From Anaerosporomusa subterranea (GTDB lineage Bacteria; Bacillota; Negativicutes; Sporomusales; Acetonemataceae): DNA of 64,000 bases. The notes beneath the pieces are model-generated. The model did not search any database. It worked only from the letters and a program-made list of their open reading frames with translations, and was not told the DNA's origin. The DNA lies in contig NZ_LSGP01000017.1 in NCBI RefSeq assembly GCF_001611555.1, positions 682,001 through 746,000 on the forward strand, in the 5' to 3' direction. Of this stretch, positions 8,491-16,965 are shown one piece after another; the stretch's first letter is position 1; the number at the start of each line of letters is the position of its first letter. A program made the translations under genes and the position numbers.

Positions 8491-8868
8491 TTATCGCTTT
8501 AATCGCACTAGTTCCGCTTCTTGGTGGAAGAGGCGGGAGTTGAGGACTTCCAATTTTGAGTCTAAGGCAGCGACGTCGTCTTTCGTCGCGAGATTAGCGA
8601 GGGTGTCTTTAGTAACAGTGGTGTGCAGCAGACCATCAAATTTCGCGTCTAATTCTTCCGTGCGATGCAGGAAAACTTTGATGAACTGGGTATTTTCATC
8701 AAGTTGGCCTTTAACTTCGCTCATCTGGCTATTGATTTCACCCATTTGGCTTCTGACTTGGCCGAGTTGGCCCCTAACTTCGCCTATTTGGGTTTTAACT
8801 TCAGCGAGTTGGTCTTTGAAATCAGCCATTTGCTGGAGTACTATTCTTTGAAATTCTTCATTTGTCAT
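8491..8868 (-). CDS. Heptad-repeat coiled-coil protein of unknown function
   Basis: A protein of about 125 residues starting MTNEEFQRIV. The middle third is an array of 7-residue units of the type GQLGQVRSQMGEINSQMSEV, a regular coiled coil. A KDTLANLATKDDVAALDSK segment and a second coiled part follow. There are no membrane segments or signal peptide. The ATG at 8868 is preferred because GGGGTGG precedes it; an in-frame start 21 bases upstream lacks a site. Similar repetitive 'TKDD' proteins are common in Firmicutes but have no known function. It is one of few minus-strand genes here. Confidence 0.7.
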   Translation of the reverse strand: MTNEEFQRIVLQQMADFKDQLAEVKTQIGEVRGQLGQVRSQMGEINSQMSEVKGQLDENTQFIKVFLHRTEELDAKFDGLLHTTVTKDTLANLATKDDVAALDSKLEVLNSRLFHQEAELVRLKR

Positions 8869-8943
8869 AGCATCCACCCCAGTCTGCAATATAACGTAAT
8901 TATATCATCACGTGCAGTCACAGACAAGCAAAGTGTTTTTTCC

Positions 8944-8972
8944 TTGCATTTTCCGCAAGTCGCTCCTATAAT
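8944..8972 (+). promoter_or_regulatory. Strong sigma-A promoter for ncRNA
   Basis: TTGCAT and a perfect TATAAT (8967-8972) are separated by exactly 17 bp. Transcription would start near 8979, some 310 bases ahead of the next start codon. Confidence 0.8.
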
Positions 8973-8978
8973 TGATAT

Positions 8979-9257
8979 GAGAGAACCTGTTGCTTAGGTC
9001 TGTGGTTGAAAATCGATGCCAGTCGCAGGCGAAACGATCCACGTAAGAAGCCCAAAGCGGCTTTGATCATGGTGCGGCTTAGAGATAAGCCCTGCCGAAC
9101 TGAGAAGTGGGAGGCGGAGCTGTGATGTGTGAAAAACACTCACAACCCCTGTTCCGAATTGGTTCGAGAGGAGTAGTAGTGAGGGGATTGATTTCCTAGT
9201 AGCGAACCTTCCAGCAGGCGGGTGTGGGGTCAAAGACCAGGTCGGCTAAGCAATGGT
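8979..9257 (+). ncRNA. Structured RNA of about 280 nt, family not identified
   Basis: The region between the promoter and the zinc-ribbon gene has no good ORF but many complementary segments. The closing helix pairs ACC..TTGCTTAG (8985-8997) with CTAAGCAA.GGT (9246-9257), and GTCT (8998-9001) pairs with AGAC (9234-9237). Inside are hairpins GTGG/CCAC (9002-9042, with nested TCG/CGA and GCC/GGC), AAGCC/GGCTT (9048-9063), GGCTTA/TAAGCC (9076-9091), TGTGA-GTGT/ACAC-TCACA (9121-9144), and CCCCT/AGGGG (9146-9186). GGTTCG (9161-9166) can pair with CGAACC (9203-9208), which would make a pseudoknot with the last. SRP, tmRNA, RNase P and 6S signatures were not found. The raiA motif is a candidate by size and Firmicute occurrence only. 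Confidence 0.65.
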
Positions 9258-9289
9258 CCTTATTTTCTGAGGGTGAGGGGATTCTTGTA

Positions 9290-9589
9290 ATGGCATTCCA
9301 AGACAGAACTTTAAAATGTAAAGACTGTGGTGTGGATTTTGTCTTTACAACCGGTGAACAGGAATTTTATGCTGAAAAAGGTTTCGAAAACGACCCGGTT
9401 CGCTGCCGCGAGTGCCGCGATGCGAGAAAACGCGGTCGTGAAGGCGGCTCAATGACAGCTGGTTCATCGCCGCGCGAAATGCATGACGCTGTTTGTGCTG
9501 AGTGCGGGGTCACAACCCAAGTCCCGTTTAAACCGCGCAATGACCGGCCGATCTATTGCCGTGATTGCTTTACTGCTAAACGCGGTTAA
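9290..9589 (+). CDS. Zinc-ribbon (CxxC-x17-CxxC type) protein
   Basis: A 99-residue protein with two four-cysteine modules. The first is CKDCGVDF ... CRECRDARK (about residues 10-48) and the second CAECGVTTQVPF ... CRDCF (about 70-96). Each pairs two CxxC knuckles and likely binds one zinc. The linker is basic and polar. This small family is common in Firmicutes, with unknown function; nucleic-acid binding is plausible. The ATG follows GTGAGGGG. It lies just 3' of the structured RNA and is probably transcribed from the same promoter, so the RNA may be its leader or a separate processed product. Confidence 0.75.
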   Translation: MAFQDRTLKCKDCGVDFVFTTGEQEFYAEKGFENDPVRCRECRDARKRGREGGSMTAGSSPREMHDAVCAECGVTTQVPFKPRNDRPIYCRDCFTAKRG

Positions 9590-9638
9590 TAGCCAGGACG
9601 TCCATATAATCTGATCAGCGCGATCCAACTACATGCAG

Positions 9639-9668
9639 ACCCGGGAGCGAAACGCTCCCGGGTTTTGT
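9639..9668 (+). terminator. Intrinsic terminator after zinc-ribbon gene
   Basis: ACCCGGGAGCG and CGCTCCCGGGT form an 11-bp stem around AAA, followed by TTTTG. Confidence 0.9.
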
Positions 9669-9712
9669 TGTAAGAATTTAGGAACGGAACACTAGCGTCA
9701 CTATGGAGTCGA

Positions 9713-9790
9713 TTGGCCGCGAAAACGCGAAAGGCGCTACGCGCCTGCGCGAAGGAAACTCGAAAAAAATGCGCAAGCATGTGCGCATCG
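9713..9790. repeat. Family D repeat copy 1
   Basis: TTGGCCGCGAAAACGCGAAA and GGCGCTACGCGCCTGCGCGAAGG recur in diverged form at 24481-24541. The flanking stretch 9669-10004 holds no convincing gene. Confidence 0.55.
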
Positions 9791-10004
9791 TATTACTGGT
9801 CGTCCATAGTGGCGCTTGTGATGCTAGTGCGGCTTGTGCTAAACGTATCACTCAGCGCGGTTTTTCCTTATGCAGTCAATTATCCACAGAAAAAGTGCAG
9901 ATAACTGGGGTTATTAACAGACTTATCCACAATATTAACAAACAGGTTGTCCCAAGGCTGTGCAAAAAGTCTATCGAAAATAGAAGAAATAATGTAAAAA
10001 GTGC

Positions 10005-10034
10005 TTGATTATTTATTCAATAAAGATGTATAAT
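10005..10034 (+). promoter_or_regulatory. Promoter of amino acid transporter
   Basis: TTGATT and TATAAT (10029-10034) are 18 bp apart, 33 bp before the start codon. Confidence 0.7.
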
Positions 10035-10066
10035 TATGAACATAGAATTCCAAGGAGGAGATATTC

Positions 10067-10840
10067 ATGAAAAAGATTGCTTTGTTACTTGCGGCGCTTA
10101 TGGCGCTAACGTTACTGGCGGGTTGCGGTGGTCAGCCTGCGAAACCGGCTGAGCAAGCTAAGTCGAAAGTTCTGAACGTTGGAACCGATGCGGGTTTTGC
10201 TCCATTTGAGTTCCAAGACGAAGTCAGTAAGAAGTATGTTGGTTTTGATATAGACCTGATGGAAGCGGTCGGTAAACAAATGGGCTATGAAGTAAAAATT
10301 CAAAGCATGGGCTTCGATGGACTTATTCCTGCACTTGAAGCAGGTAACATTGATGCGCTGATTTCGGGGATGACGATTACGCCGGAGCGCGCTAAGAAGG
10401 TCAACTTCTCCAAACCATATTATAAATCCGGCCTGTCAATCGTTGTAAAAATGGATAACAATAACATCAAAGACTTCAAAGCTTTAGAAGGCAAGAAGCT
10501 TGCAGTGCAAATTGGCACTACTGGAGCGATGGAAGCCAAGAAGGTTAAAGATGCGACTGTTCGTGAATTTAATACAGCTCCGGAAGCATTCATGGAACTC
10601 AAAGCTGGCGGCGTGGACGCAGTTGTCAATGACCTGCCAGTTAATGAATATTACATTGCCAAAGCTGGCGCGAAAGATGCCAAGGTTGTTGGCGAACCGC
10701 TGAACTCAGAAGAGTATGGCATTGCTACTGCAAAGAAAAACACTGAGTTGATCGAGAAAATCAACAAGGCGCTGGATGAGCTAAAGAAGAATGGCGAGTA
10801 TGAGAAGATATATGTGAAATGGTTCGGCAAAAAGCCCTAA
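10067..10840 (+). CDS. Polar amino acid ABC transporter, substrate-binding lipoprotein
   Basis: A 257-residue family 3 solute-binding protein. The lipoprotein signal is MKKIALLLAALMALTLLAGC with the lipobox LLAGC, so Cys20 is the likely acylation site. The mature part carries LNVGTDAGFAPFEFQDE, GFDIDLMEAVGKQMGYEV and MTITPERAKKVNFSKPYY, all typical of glutamine/arginine/cystine binders. A promoter lies just upstream and ribosome-binding site AAGGAGGAG precedes the ATG. The permease and ATPase genes follow after a 350-bp repeat-filled gap. The exact amino acid is not certain. Confidence 0.92.
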   Translation: MKKIALLLAALMALTLLAGCGGQPAKPAEQAKSKVLNVGTDAGFAPFEFQDEVSKKYVGFDIDLMEAVGKQMGYEVKIQSMGFDGLIPALEAGNIDALISGMTITPERAKKVNFSKPYYKSGLSIVVKMDNNNIKDFKALEGKKLAVQIGTTGAMEAKKVKDATVREFNTAPEAFMELKAGGVDAVVNDLPVNEYYIAKAGAKDAKVVGEPLNSEEYGIATAKKNTELIEKINKALDELKKNGEYEKIYVKWFGKKP

Positions 10841-10966
10841 AAGGGCGTTGATATACCCCATCTGCGTTGTTAGGCCCACGGCTCCCCTTGCTTGCGTACT
10901 CGTATTGTACGCGGCACTGTGGGGACCGTGGGCCTGCCTAGCATCTGGGGCATCTGAACGCCCTTT
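10840..10966 (+). repeat. Family A element, copy 1 (short type)
   Basis: Outer arms AAAGGGCGTT (10840-10849) and AACGCCCTTT (10957-10966) are perfectly complementary, as are GGCCCACGG (10873-10881) and CCGTGGGCC (10926-10934). Conserved boxes CATCTGCGTTG, TTGCTTGCGTAC and CTAGCATCTGG are present. It begins on the last base of the upstream stop codon. Confidence 0.9.
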
Positions 10967-11010
10967 AATAGCGTGTGCGCCGAAATTGATGATAAGGTAA
11001 ATACGTATCA

Positions 11011-11058
11011 GTACTCCTCTGCGGGCGCCTCTGCTTACTCTGCGTACTCTGCGGTTGC
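11011..11058. repeat. Family B repeat, single arm
   Basis: CTCTGCTTACTCTGCGTACT plus CTGCGGTTGCG matches the right arm of the family B pairs at 46900-47017 and 22172-22285. No left partner is seen nearby. Confidence 0.7.
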
Positions 11059-11191
11059 GTACCCATGGCTTCCCCTCTCCATGCATTTCTTATTGACACC
11101 TTGGTCCTGTGATTTTATAATCGGTATATGCATGAATATGCGAGTGGTATTTGACCTATATTTTAGTTAAAAAATGGGTGGGTGAGAGTGC

Positions 11192-11857
11192 GTGAATTTT
11201 GATGTTGATTTGATTGTACGTTCGTTCCCGCTGCTGCTGATGGGCGCTGGGGTTACGGTGCAGATTACGGCGCTGAGCGTCGGTTTTGGTTTGTTGATTG
11301 GTATGTTTGTCGGTATAGCTCGGCTGGCCAAGTTGACACCGTTGCGGCTGGCGGCTGCGGTGTATGTGGATTTTATACGCGGCACACCGTTATTGGTGCA
11401 GATCTTTATCATTTATTTTGCGTTACCGATGATTCTTGGAACTCGCATTGATCCCTTTGTTGCTGCGATTACGGCTTGCAGTATCAATAGCGGCGCCTAT
11501 GTCGCCGAGATTTTTCGCGGCGGCATCCAGTCGATTGACAAAGGACAGATGGAGGCTGGGCGTTCGTTAGGAATGAGCTGGGGGCAGACGATGCGTTATG
11601 TTATTCTGCCGCAGGCGTTCAAGCGGATTATTCCGCCTTTGGGTAATGAATTTATTGCGATGCTAAAGGATTCTTCGTTAGTGTCGGTGATCGGCTTTGA
11701 GGAATTAACTCGCCGCGGGCAGTTGATTATTGCCAGGACATATGGCTCGTTTGAGATTTGGATGGCGGTGGCGTTTATCTATTTGATCATGACGTTGACG
11801 ATTTCCCGCTTGGTAAATTACCTGGAGCGGAGGTATAAAATCGATGATAAGCATTAA
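11192..11857 (+). CDS. Polar amino acid ABC transporter, permease
   Basis: A 221-residue integral membrane protein with about five hydrophobic segments. It has the His/Glu/Gln permease signatures [20 protein letters not shown] and the EAA loop [21 protein letters not shown], which contacts the ATPase. The GTG start at 11192 follows GGTGGGTGAGAG. It overlaps the ATPase gene by 14 bases. Such permeases usually form homodimers. Confidence 0.93.
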   Translation: MNFDVDLIVRSFPLLLMGAGVTVQITALSVGFGLLIGMFVGIARLAKLTPLRLAAAVYVDFIRGTPLLVQIFIIYFALPMILGTRIDPFVAAITACSINSGAYVAEIFRGGIQSIDKGQMEAGRSLGMSWGQTMRYVILPQAFKRIIPPLGNEFIAMLKDSSLVSVIGFEELTRRGQLIIARTYGSFEIWMAVAFIYLIMTLTISRLVNYLERRYKIDDKH

Positions 11858-12563
11858 GCAAGTGCATAAAAAGTTTGGCCAATTGCATGTCTTAAAGGGT
11901 ATTGATCTAGAGATTAGCGAACGGGAAGTTGTGGTCATTATTGGTCCAAGCGGATCAGGCAAGAGTACGCTTCTGCGCTGCATTAACTATCTGGAAGAAC
12001 CCACTGATGGGCAAATCACGGTTGACGGCATTCCCCTGACAGGCGAATCCAGCATCAACGCTGTTCGCGCCGAGGTGGGGATGGTATTTCAACGGTTCAA
12101 TTTGTTTCCGCATATGACGGTACTGCAAAATATTATGCTAGCGCCGATGAAGGTACGCAATCTCAGACAGGCTGAAGCAGAGGAAGCGGCGCTTGCATTA
12201 CTACAAAAGGTTGGCTTATCGGATAAAGCCAATGCCTATCCGGAGCAACTTTCCGGCGGCCAGCAGCAACGGGTGGCTATCGCCAGGGCGCTGGCGATGA
12301 AACCGAAAGTGATGTTGTTTGATGAACCTACTTCAGCGCTTGATCCGGAGATGATCAAAGAAGTGCTCGATGTCATGAAAACGTTGGCCAATGAGGGTAT
12401 GACTATGGCAGTCGTTACTCATGAGATGGGCTTCGCCCGCGAGGTCGGCGACAGGGTGATTTTCATGGACGAGGGACGGATTGTCGAAGTTGGCACACCA
12501 GAGCAGATATTCTCGGCTGCGAGGGAAGAGCGGACAAGGGCATTCCTCTCGAAAATACTTTGA
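11844..12563 (+). CDS. Polar amino acid ABC transporter, ATP-binding protein
   Basis: A 239-residue GlnQ/ArtP-type ATPase. Walker A is GPSGSGKST (about residues 37-45), the Q loop is in [15 protein letters not shown], the signature is [17 protein letters not shown], Walker B is [15 protein letters not shown], and the switch His is in VVTHEMGFA. It overlaps the permease gene and closes the operon. A family A element starts inside its stop codon. Confidence 0.95.
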   Translation: MISIKQVHKKFGQLHVLKGIDLEISEREVVVIIGPSGSGKSTLLRCINYLEEPTDGQITVDGIPLTGESSINAVRAEVGMVFQRFNLFPHMTVLQNIMLAPMKVRNLRQAEAEEAALALLQKVGLSDKANAYPEQLSGGQQQRVAIARALAMKPKVMLFDEPTSALDPEMIKEVLDVMKTLANEGMTMAVVTHEMGFAREVGDRVIFMDEGRIVEVGTPEQIFSAAREERTRAFLSKIL

Positions 12564-12685
12564 CAATGCGTTGATATACCCCATCTGCGTTGTTACTCCT
12601 GCGGTCCTCACTCCGACGTACTTCCAGTACGACTCCGTTCCGGTTCTCGTCGTGCCTAGCACCTGGGGCATCTGAACGCATTGTC
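12562..12685 (+). repeat. Family A element, copy 2 (short type)
   Basis: Outer arms GACAATGCGTT (12562-12572) and AACGCATTGTC (12675-12685) are an 11-bp perfect match with a sequence unlike that of copy 1. The second stem is ACCCCA/TGGGGC-like. The left arm includes two bases of the ATPase stop codon. The core between the conserved boxes is diverged. Confidence 0.88.
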
Positions 12686-12699
12686 GGGAAACAATTAAT

Positions 12700-12808
12700 A
12701 CCCAGAGTACCTGCGAGTACACTGAGGGCACCCGCAGAGTACTACGGATTTTGTTATTGACGAACCCTCTGTGTCCACTACTCTGCGACCTCTGTGTACT
12801 CTGTGGGT
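12700..12808. repeat. Family B inverted pair
   Basis: CAGAGTACCTGCGAGTACAC on the left and ACCTCTGTGTACTCTGTGGG on the right are imperfect inverted copies around an AT-rich centre. Confidence 0.7.
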
Positions 12809-12917
12809 AGGCCGGCCTTCGTCTTTCCCTGCTCCCCTTGATTAACATATTTTTATAAATGCAAACTATTTTCTGAGAATCGCCTCCGTTTACTGGACTT
12901 TGCTATATTGACTGTGC

Positions 12918-12957
12918 TAAAATACGGTTGGTGCAACGAATGGTTGCAGTATTTTTT
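12918..12957 (+). promoter_or_regulatory. cspA -10 element and leader hairpin
   Basis: TAAAAT (12918-12923) is a likely -10. TGCAAC (12932-12937) and GTTGCA (12943-12948) then form a 6-bp hairpin followed by GTATTTTTT, an attenuator-like arrangement only 15 bp ahead of the cspA start. Confidence 0.5.
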
Positions 12958-12971
12958 AGGAGGAATCTCAG

Positions 12972-13169
12972 ATGAACGGTAAGGTTAAATGGTTTAGTTC
13001 AGAAAAAGGGTTTGGATTTATCGAGCGGGAAGATGGCGGCGACGTGTTTGTTCACTTCTCGGCGATTGCTGACGAGGGCTTCAAGACACTAGTAGAAGGC
13101 CAAGCAGTAGAGTTTGACGTTGTCGAAGGCCAACGCGGACCACAAGCTTCTAACGTTGTAAAACTGTAA
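12972..13169 (+). CDS. cspA: Cold-shock protein (CspA family)
   Basis: A 65-residue single cold-shock domain. The RNA-binding motifs are [13 protein letters not shown] (RNP1) and DVFVHFSAI (RNP2). It ends [12 protein letters not shown], as usual for CspA-type RNA chaperones. Ribosome-binding site AGGAGGA is eight bases before the ATG, and a short leader hairpin with a T run lies immediately ahead. It is monocistronic with its own terminator. Confidence 0.95.
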   Translation: MNGKVKWFSSEKGFGFIEREDGGDVFVHFSAIADEGFKTLVEGQAVEFDVVEGQRGPQASNVVKL

Positions 13170-13182
13170 TACATATGACGTG

Positions 13183-13212
13183 TAGCCCGGCAGAAGACTG
13201 CCGGGCTTTTTA
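13183..13212 (+). terminator. cspA terminator
   Basis: AGCCCGGCAG and CTGCCGGGCT form a 10-bp stem around AAGA, followed by TTTT. Confidence 0.92.
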
Positions 13213-13238
13213 CGTAGGTGGATAGGAAAAGGGGACGT

Positions 13239-13346
13239 TAACCGCAGAGTACGCTGAGGGCACCCGCAGAGGGCTACCGATTTATCATATATATAACCGT
13301 AATCCTCCGCGAACCCTCTGCGACCTCTGTGTACTCTGCGGTAAAA
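13239..13346. repeat. Family B inverted pair
   Basis: AACCGCAGAGTACGCTGAGG on the left is the inverted counterpart of CCTCTGTGTACTCTGCGGT on the right, with a roughly 65-bp centre. Confidence 0.85.
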
Positions 13347-13466
13347 CGTAATTTCGTCTATTTCTAATTTTACGGAAAAGGTAAAATGTGCGAAATATTT
13401 AACAGGAATTTTGTCATTTATGGGGAATACTACTTAGTAGAACCATTGGAAAGGAGCTGACGCTCT

Positions 13467-13988
13467 ATGGCAATCACAGTACGTGGAAAAAACATTGAGG
13501 TAACGCCGGCGCTGAAGGATTATGTGTCCAAGCGTATCGGCAAAGTAACAAAGTATTTTGATGTTCTGGGCGAAATTACTGCTGTCTTGACTGTGGAAAA
13601 AGGCCGCCATATCGTGGAAGTGACTGTGCCTGTAAACGGGATACTGCTCAGAGGCGAAGAAGCCACTACAGACATGTACACCTCGATTGATCTTGTCATA
13701 GAAAAACTCGAGAAACAGATTGAAAAATATCGGACACGGTTGTCGCGTCGCATGCGCGAAGGTTCGTTCCGGACTGAGCTTGTTCCCACTAGCGTAACTG
13801 AAGAAGAAATCCGAGTTGTGAAGACTAAGCGCTTCCCTGTCAAACCGATGGATATGGAAGAAGCGATCATGCAAATGAACTTGATTAACCACGATTTCTA
13901 TGTGTTCATAAACTCCGAGTCAGAAGATGTGAATGTCGTGTATAGAAGGAAAGATGGACATTATGGCCTGATTGAGCCAGAGTTCTAA
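13467..13988 (+). CDS. hpf: Ribosome hibernation-promoting factor, long form
   Basis: A 173-residue protein. The N-terminal 100 residues form the S30AE domain (MAITVRGKNIEVTPALKDYV ... YTSIDLVIEKLEKQIEKY), and the C-terminal 55 residues are the dimerisation domain of long HPF (FPVKPMDMEEAIMQMNLINH, NVVYRRKDGHYGLIEP). Long HPF pairs two 70S ribosomes into 100S dimers in stationary phase. Ribosome-binding site AAAGGAGC lies upstream. A family A element starts in the stop codon. Confidence 0.95.
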   Translation: MAITVRGKNIEVTPALKDYVSKRIGKVTKYFDVLGEITAVLTVEKGRHIVEVTVPVNGILLRGEEATTDMYTSIDLVIEKLEKQIEKYRTRLSRRMREGSFRTELVPTSVTEEEIRVVKTKRFPVKPMDMEEAIMQMNLINHDFYVFINSESEDVNVVYRRKDGHYGLIEPEF

Positions 13989-14134
13989 CACAGTCGCTGA
14001 TAGACTCCATCTACGTTGCACCCGTAAAGGGCAGGCCGCCAACTCCATTGAACAGGACGTTCAGGTGCCGCGAAGGCCATGGACGGCCGAGAGCGGCGAA
14101 GGCGCTAACATCTGGAGCCCTCTGAGCGAGTGTT
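13987..14134 (+). repeat. Family A element, copy 3 (variant long type)
   Basis: AACAC+TCGCT (13987-13998) pairs with AGCGA+GTGTT (14125-14134) with an AG bulge. The second stem is CTCCA/TGGAG, where other copies have CCCCA/TGGGG, a compensatory change. It carries a diverged version of the 60-bp internal insert. Confidence 0.8.
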
Positions 14135-14157
14135 GCAACATAAAATTCATTCAAAAA

Positions 14158-14183
14158 AACCGGGGGAAATCCCCGGTTTTTGT
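14158..14183 (+). terminator. hpf terminator
   Basis: AACCGGGG and CCCCGGTT form the stem around GAAAT, followed by TTTTG. Confidence 0.9.
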
Positions 14184-14228
14184 TTATACTAAACGAGAGT
14201 GTGGATAACGGTTGTATAGCACCGGTTT

Positions 14229-14257
14229 TTGACTTTTTTGGGCCTCTCTGTTAAAAT
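14229..14257 (+). promoter_or_regulatory. secA promoter
   Basis: TTGACT (14229-14234) and TAAAAT (14252-14257) are separated by 17 bp, about 60 bp before the TTG start. Confidence 0.65.
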
Positions 14258-14319
14258 GATATAATAGTTATAAGTGCGTGTTTATTGAACACGCTCACAA
14301 AGTCAGGAGATGATTCCGT

Positions 14320-16818
14320 TTGCTGAAATTCCTTAAAAGTATATTTGGCGATGATAATGAACGTGAAATTAAGCGAATGATGAAATACGTCCAGGCGATC
14401 AATGCGTTTGAACCACAGTTTGAAAAGATGAGTGACACCTCGCTGGCAGCCAAGACAGCAGAATTCCGGCAGCGGCTGGAGGAAGGGCAGACGCTTGATG
14501 ATTTATTACCAGAAGCGTTTGCCGTCGTGCGAGAAGCCTCTCGCCGGACGCTGGGCATGCGGCATTTTGACGTACAGATGCTGGGTGGCATCACGTTGCA
14601 TGGCGGCAATATCGCCGAGATGCGGACTGGCGAAGGCAAGACCTTGGTTGCGACGTTGGCGGTTTATTTGAATGCCCTGACCGGCAAGGGCGTACATGTT
14701 GTCACTGTTAACGATTACCTGGCTCGCCGCGATAGTGAGTGGATGGGTAAGCTGTATCGTTTTCTGGGACTGTCAGTTGGTCTGATTGTGCATGGCCTCG
14801 ATTTCTTAGATCGCAGGATGGCCTATGCCGCGGATATTACCTATGGCACGAACAATGAATTCGGCTTTGACTATTTGCGCGACAACATGGTGATCGATGC
14901 TGATCAAATGGTGCAACGTCCGCTGAACTATGCGATCGTTGACGAGGTTGACAGTATTCTGGTTGATGAAGCGCGGACGCCGCTGATTATCTCCGGTCCT
15001 GGCGAAAAATCGACTGATCTCTATTTCACCCTTGCTAAAGTGGTGCCTCGGTTAAAGGCTGTTGAAGATTACACTGTTGACGAAAAATTGCATACAGTTG
15101 CACCGACAGAAAGCGGTATCGCCAAAGCGGAAAAAATACTCGGCGTCAAGAACCTATATGAGAGTGAAAACATGGAACTGTCGCATCATTTCAACCAAGC
15201 ACTGCGAGCGCACGCGTTGATGCACCGTGACAAAGACTATGTTGTTAAAGACGGCGAAGTCATTATTGTTGACGAATTTACCGGACGGCTGATGTTTGGA
15301 CGGCGTTATTCTGATGGTTTGCACCAAGCGATTGAAGCAAAAGAAAACGTAAAGGTTGAGCGTGAGAGTCAGACTCTGGCATCAATTACATTCCAAAACT
15401 ATTTCCGTATGTATAAGAAACTGGCGGGTATGACTGGCACGGCCAAAACCGAGGAAGAAGAATTCCGCAAGATTTATGGCCTAGATGTTATCGTCATCCC
15501 GACCAATAAGCCAATTGTGCGTGAAGATTTGCCTGATGTGATTTATAAGACCAAGCGGGCCAAATACCGGGCTGCTGTACGGGAGATCACTGAACGCCAT
15601 GCGACAGGTCAGCCGGTGCTGGTAGGTACAACTTCGATCGCTCAGTCGGAAGAACTGAGTGACCAACTGAAGAAAAAAGGCGTGCCACATAATGTGTTAA
15701 ATGCCAAATTCCATGAGATGGAAGCACAGATTGTTGCTCAGGCCGGTCAAAAAGGCCAAGTGACGATTGCCACCAACATGGCTGGTCGCGGTACCGATAT
15801 CGTGCTTGGTGAAGGTGTTCCTGAATTAGGTGGTTTGCACATTGTCGGTACTGAGCGGCATGAGAGTCGCCGAATTGACAACCAGCTACGCGGTCGCTCG
15901 GGTCGTCAGGGTGATATGGGTTCTACGCGTTTTTACCTGTCGCTTGAGGATGACTTGATGCGTCTGTTTGGTTCTGACAATATTGCGTCAGTGATGGATA
16001 AATTGGGCATGGAAGAAGATGAGCCAATTGAGCACTCGCTGATAACCCGCTCGATTGAATCTGCCCAGAAAAAGGTTGAAGCGCGAAACTTTGATATCCG
16101 CAAACAAGTACTCGAATATGATGATGTGATGAACCAGCAGCGTGAGGTCATCTACTCGCAGCGCCGTCAGGTTCTGCTGGGTGAGAATTTGCGTGAATCG
16201 ATATTCCCGATGATTGAGAAAATTGCTGATCGGGCCATGGAATTATATGCAGATGAAAAAGTCTATCCCGAAGAGTGGGATCTTGCCGGGCTGATAAATT
16301 ATTGTGAAGAATACTTTGCTCATGAAGGTGAACTGAAGGTCGAAGAACTGGCCAAGCTGAGCCGGGTCGAATTGCGCGAGGCGTTGAGCGATGCTGCCAA
16401 CCGCGCTTATGATGGGCGTGAGGCGTTGTTTGGGTCAGACAATATGCGTGAGCTTGAGAAAGTAGTCATGCTGAAGGTCGTCGATGCCAAGTGGATGGAT
16501 CATTTAGATGCGATGGAAAATCTGCGCCAGGGTATTGGTCTGCGAGCGTATGGTCAAAAGAATCCACTCATTGAATACAAGATTGAAGCATATGATATGT
16601 TCCAACAGATGATTGAAAGCATTCAGGAAGATGTCGTCCGCTATATGTTCCGGGTGAATATTATCAGCCAGCCGGAGGATCATTTGCAGCAAGCTCACAC
16701 CAGTCATGGCGACGAAGAAGCGGCTGCTAAAGAGCCTGTCCACGCTGATCATATCGGTAGGAATGATTTATGTCGGTGCGGGTCAGGGAAAAAATTTAAG
16801 AAGTGCTGCGGCAAATAG
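14320..16818 (+). CDS. secA: Preprotein translocase ATPase SecA
   Basis: An 832-residue motor that pushes preproteins through SecYEG. Visible are [14 protein letters not shown] (Walker A), the [20 protein letters not shown] segment of the DEAD motor, [27 protein letters not shown], and [10 protein letters not shown]. The tail [18 protein letters not shown] is the zinc-binding SecB/ribosome contact. The start is TTG with AGGAGA nine bases upstream. Length is usual for Firmicutes. It is followed by a repeat and then prfB, a common order. Confidence 0.97.
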   Translation: MLKFLKSIFGDDNEREIKRMMKYVQAINAFEPQFEKMSDTSLAAKTAEFRQRLEEGQTLDDLLPEAFAVVREASRRTLGMRHFDVQMLGGITLHGGNIAEMRTGEGKTLVATLAVYLNALTGKGVHVVTVNDYLARRDSEWMGKLYRFLGLSVGLIVHGLDFLDRRMAYAADITYGTNNEFGFDYLRDNMVIDADQMVQRPLNYAIVDEVDSILVDEARTPLIISGPGEKSTDLYFTLAKVVPRLKAVEDYTVDEKLHTVAPTESGIAKAEKILGVKNLYESENMELSHHFNQALRAHALMHRDKDYVVKDGEVIIVDEFTGRLMFGRRYSDGLHQAIEAKENVKVERESQTLASITFQNYFRMYKKLAGMTGTAKTEEEEFRKIYGLDVIVIPTNKPIVREDLPDVIYKTKRAKYRAAVREITERHATGQPVLVGTTSIAQSEELSDQLKKKGVPHNVLNAKFHEMEAQIVAQAGQKGQVTIATNMAGRGTDIVLGEGVPELGGLHIVGTERHESRRIDNQLRGRSGRQGDMGSTRFYLSLEDDLMRLFGSDNIASVMDKLGMEEDEPIEHSLITRSIESAQKKVEARNFDIRKQVLEYDDVMNQQREVIYSQRRQVLLGENLRESIFPMIEKIADRAMELYADEKVYPEEWDLAGLINYCEEYFAHEGELKVEELAKLSRVELREALSDAANRAYDGREALFGSDNMRELEKVVMLKVVDAKWMDHLDAMENLRQGIGLRAYGQKNPLIEYKIEAYDMFQQMIESIQEDVVRYMFRVNIISQPEDHLQQAHTSHGDEEAAAKEPVHADHIGRNDLCRCGSGKKFKKCCGK

Positions 16819-16835
16819 AAGAGGTAACGTTTAGC

Positions 16836-16925
16836 GCAAAGAACGCGAAGGTCGCAAGCGGCGCAAAGCGGAATAATGAAAATGCCTTCGCGCCGCTAGC
16901 GCTCTTTGTGGGCTTTGTGCTAAGC
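16836..16925. repeat. Degenerate inverted repeat between secA and prfB
   Basis: TTAGCGCAAAGAACGCGAAG and GCGCTCTTTGTGGGCTTTGTGC are imperfect inverted arms. It resembles the 'GCGAAGG' repeats (family D) at 9713 and 24481. Confidence 0.5.
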
Positions 16926-16965
16926 CGTATTCAGTAAAAATGTTAATTTTTGGAGTTGAAGAAAC

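Noticed and set aside
8979-9257. Assignment of the structured RNA to 6S, SRP, tmRNA or RNase P
   Set aside because: The fold is branched rather than a single long hairpin, and the conserved sequence blocks of these RNAs are absent.
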